Assembly (NCBI GenBank): GCA_913046825.1
Contig: CAJWTF010000083.1
Location: 1-16,254, forward strand
Direction of reading: 5' to 3'
Source of the DNA: an uncultured Rickettsiales bacterium
GTDB taxonomy: Bacteria > Pseudomonadota > Alphaproteobacteria > UBA8366
Length of the DNA: 16,254 bases
The notes under the pieces were generated by a model that ran no database searches, was not told where the DNA came from, and saw only the letters and a list, made by a program, of their open reading frames with translations. Every line of letters starts with the position of its first letter. The first letter of the stretch is position 1. Shown here in pieces: positions 15,643 to 16,254 of the stretch. A program made the translations under genes and the position numbers.

Positions 15643-15682
15643 TCACCCTAACCCTTTCTCATCGCGGAAGGGAGTAGGGTGA
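15643..15682. repeat. CACCCTAACCC-type hairpin repeat
   Basis: TCACCCTA (15643-15650) pairs perfectly with TAGGGTGA (15675-15682). After a small internal loop CCCTTTC (15652-15658) pairs with GGAAGGG (15666-15672), closing a 7-base loop. The sequence resembles the CTCACCCTAACCCTCTCCC-type repeats common between proteobacterial genes and differs from the two GTCATCC elements. It lies between the acyl-CoA dehydrogenase and Rid genes; there is no T-run, so it is a weak terminator at most. Confidence 0.65.
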
Positions 15683-15713
15683 GGAGAATCTATAATTACG
15701 TTAGGAGTAATCC

Positions 15714-16112
15714 ATGCACCAAAAGAAACTCATTAACCCACCATCACCACGCGTCGGAAAGGCTCCATTCGCCCAAGGTGTCCAAATCGGAGAGACGCTA
15801 TACGTCTCCGGCCAAATCGCGCAGGACGCCAATGGTCAAATCGTTGGCGTTGGCGATATGGATGCACAAGCGCGACAGGTCTTTGCCAATATCGAAGCCG
15901 TATTAAAGGAAGCCGGATCCTCCTTCGGTGATGTGGTAAAGATTACCTGCTATGTCTCCGACATGCGCCACTATGGGGCGTACGGTAAGGTTCGCTCGGA
16001 ACTCTTCCCAAATGCCGATATCGCCAGCGCGACCGTCATTAGTCCCGGCTTCGTCAACCCGGACGCCTTGATCGAGATCGAAACCATCGCAGTTATCGGC
16101 TGCGGGGGATGA
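15714..16112 (+). CDS. Rid-family (RidA/YjgF/UK114-like) protein lacking the catalytic arginine
   Basis: A 132-residue trimeric-type small protein. RidA itself hydrolyses reactive enamine/imine intermediates. The core pattern fits: LYVSGQIAQDANGQIVG (29-45), QARQVFANIEAVLKEAG (52-68), VVKITCYVSDM and IEIETIAVIG at the end (E122 matching the conserved Glu). At the position of the deaminase arginine (RidA Arg105, in ARSCVEV) this protein has serine (IASATVIS, S105). It therefore probably belongs to a Rid subgroup without imine-deaminase activity and of unknown role. The start follows AGGAG at 6-base spacing. It is the last gene of the acyl-CoA operon, suggesting a role in that pathway. Confidence 0.88.
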   Translation: MHQKKLINPPSPRVGKAPFAQGVQIGETLYVSGQIAQDANGQIVGVGDMDAQARQVFANIEAVLKEAGSSFGDVVKITCYVSDMRHYGAYGKVRSELFPNADIASATVISPGFVNPDALIEIETIAVIGCGG

Positions 16113-16119
16113 CACCTAG

Positions 16120-16144
16120 GGCATTCAACATCTCAATGGATGCC
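16120..16144. terminator. Possible terminator hairpin between convergent genes
   Basis: GGCATTCA (16120-16127) pairs with TGGATGCC (16137-16144) with one T-G wobble, around a 9-base loop; two further weak pairs extend it. It sits in the 53-base gap between the Rid gene and the convergent molybdopterin-subunit gene. The following bases are only mildly T-rich. Confidence 0.4.
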
Positions 16145-16165
16145 TTACTAGCTACCTAACCAATA

Positions 16166-16254
16166 CTAATTGTCCTTTGAACCATTCATCGCCCGCCAAA
16201 CCTTTTCACTCGTCACCGGCATTTGGATGTGCTCGACACCGTAATCTCTGAGCG
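16166..16254 (-). CDS. C-terminal end of a molybdopterin-binding (CoxL/xanthine dehydrogenase-type) large subunit (partial)
   Basis: The last 28 codons on the minus strand read LRDYGVEHIQMPVTSEKVWRAMNGSKDN, then TAG at 16166-16168. The pattern L.DYGV.HI.MP.T.EKVWRA is the usual C-terminus of aerobic CO dehydrogenase large-chain-like subunits of the xanthine dehydrogenase family, which hydroxylate or oxidise small organic substrates with a Mo cofactor. The rest lies beyond the right edge, so catalytic residues cannot be checked. It converges on the acyl-CoA operon. The identification rests on a short stretch and a motif I recognise; treat it as probable. Confidence 0.6.
   Translation of the reverse strand, partial: LRDYGVEHIQMPVTSEKVWRAMNGSKDN

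Noticed and set aside
15691..15696. Perfect TATAAT ahead of the Rid gene as a promoter
   Set aside because: No -35-like hexamer lies 16-18 bases upstream and it falls beside a repeat; not enough to call a promoter.

Overview
The window looks like chromosomal DNA of an alphaproteobacterium, probably Rhodospirillales-like. The grounds are moderate-to-high GC, a minus-strand block alaC-hom-glpX-recJ of a kind seen in that group, a class I polyhydroxyalkanoate synthase, a multiheme cytochrome c fragment, and scattered GTCATCC...GGATGAC palindromes common in alphaproteobacterial intergenic DNA. The lineage is an inference from gene content; there is no rRNA or tRNA gene in the window to confirm it.

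Layout. (1) Positions 1-6313, minus strand: a five-gene run read right to left. It encodes an OmpA-like lipoprotein with a very long basic Pro/Ala linker, alanine transaminase AlaC, homoserine dehydrogenase, class II fructose-1,6-bisphosphatase GlpX, and RecJ (cut by the left edge). alaC/hom and glpX/recJ overlap by ATGA. (2) About 6314-6539: a divergent promoter region with a strong 13-pair hairpin just in front of phaC. (3) 6540-8812, plus strand: phaC and a small intact VOC (glyoxalase-fold) protein. (4) 8854-10339, minus strand: a second VOC gene broken by one in-frame TAA, preceded by a solute-binding protein that lacks a signal peptide and any permease partner. (5) 10417-11026: a gene graveyard. 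The 3' end of a multiheme cytochrome c gene (minus) and the 3' end of a methyl-accepting chemotaxis protein gene (plus) abut at about 10626-10632, as if one deletion removed the 5' halves of two divergent genes. (6) 11109-16112, plus strand: an acyl-CoA catabolic operon of CoA ligase, enoyl-CoA hydratase, short-chain dehydrogenase, acyl-CoA dehydrogenase and a Rid-family protein. Its three wider gaps each hold a palindromic repeat. (7) 16166-16254, minus strand: the last 28 codons of a molybdopterin-binding (CoxL/xanthine dehydrogenase-type) subunit.

How the genes work together. The plus-strand operon encodes one round of beta-oxidation-type chemistry on an unidentified carboxylic acid: activation to CoA thioester, FAD-dependent desaturation, hydration, then NAD(P)-dependent oxidation of the hydroxyl. 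No thiolase or ring-cleaving hydrolase is visible. PhaC could store hydroxyacyl-CoA carbon, but it lies in a different transcription unit. The left block is core metabolism and DNA repair.

I found no evidence for a defence system, CRISPR array, transposase or phage. The most unusual content is the decayed middle region, the hairpin between an orphan Shine-Dalgarno and phaC, the variant OmpA-like lipoprotein, and the repeat-laden operon gaps.
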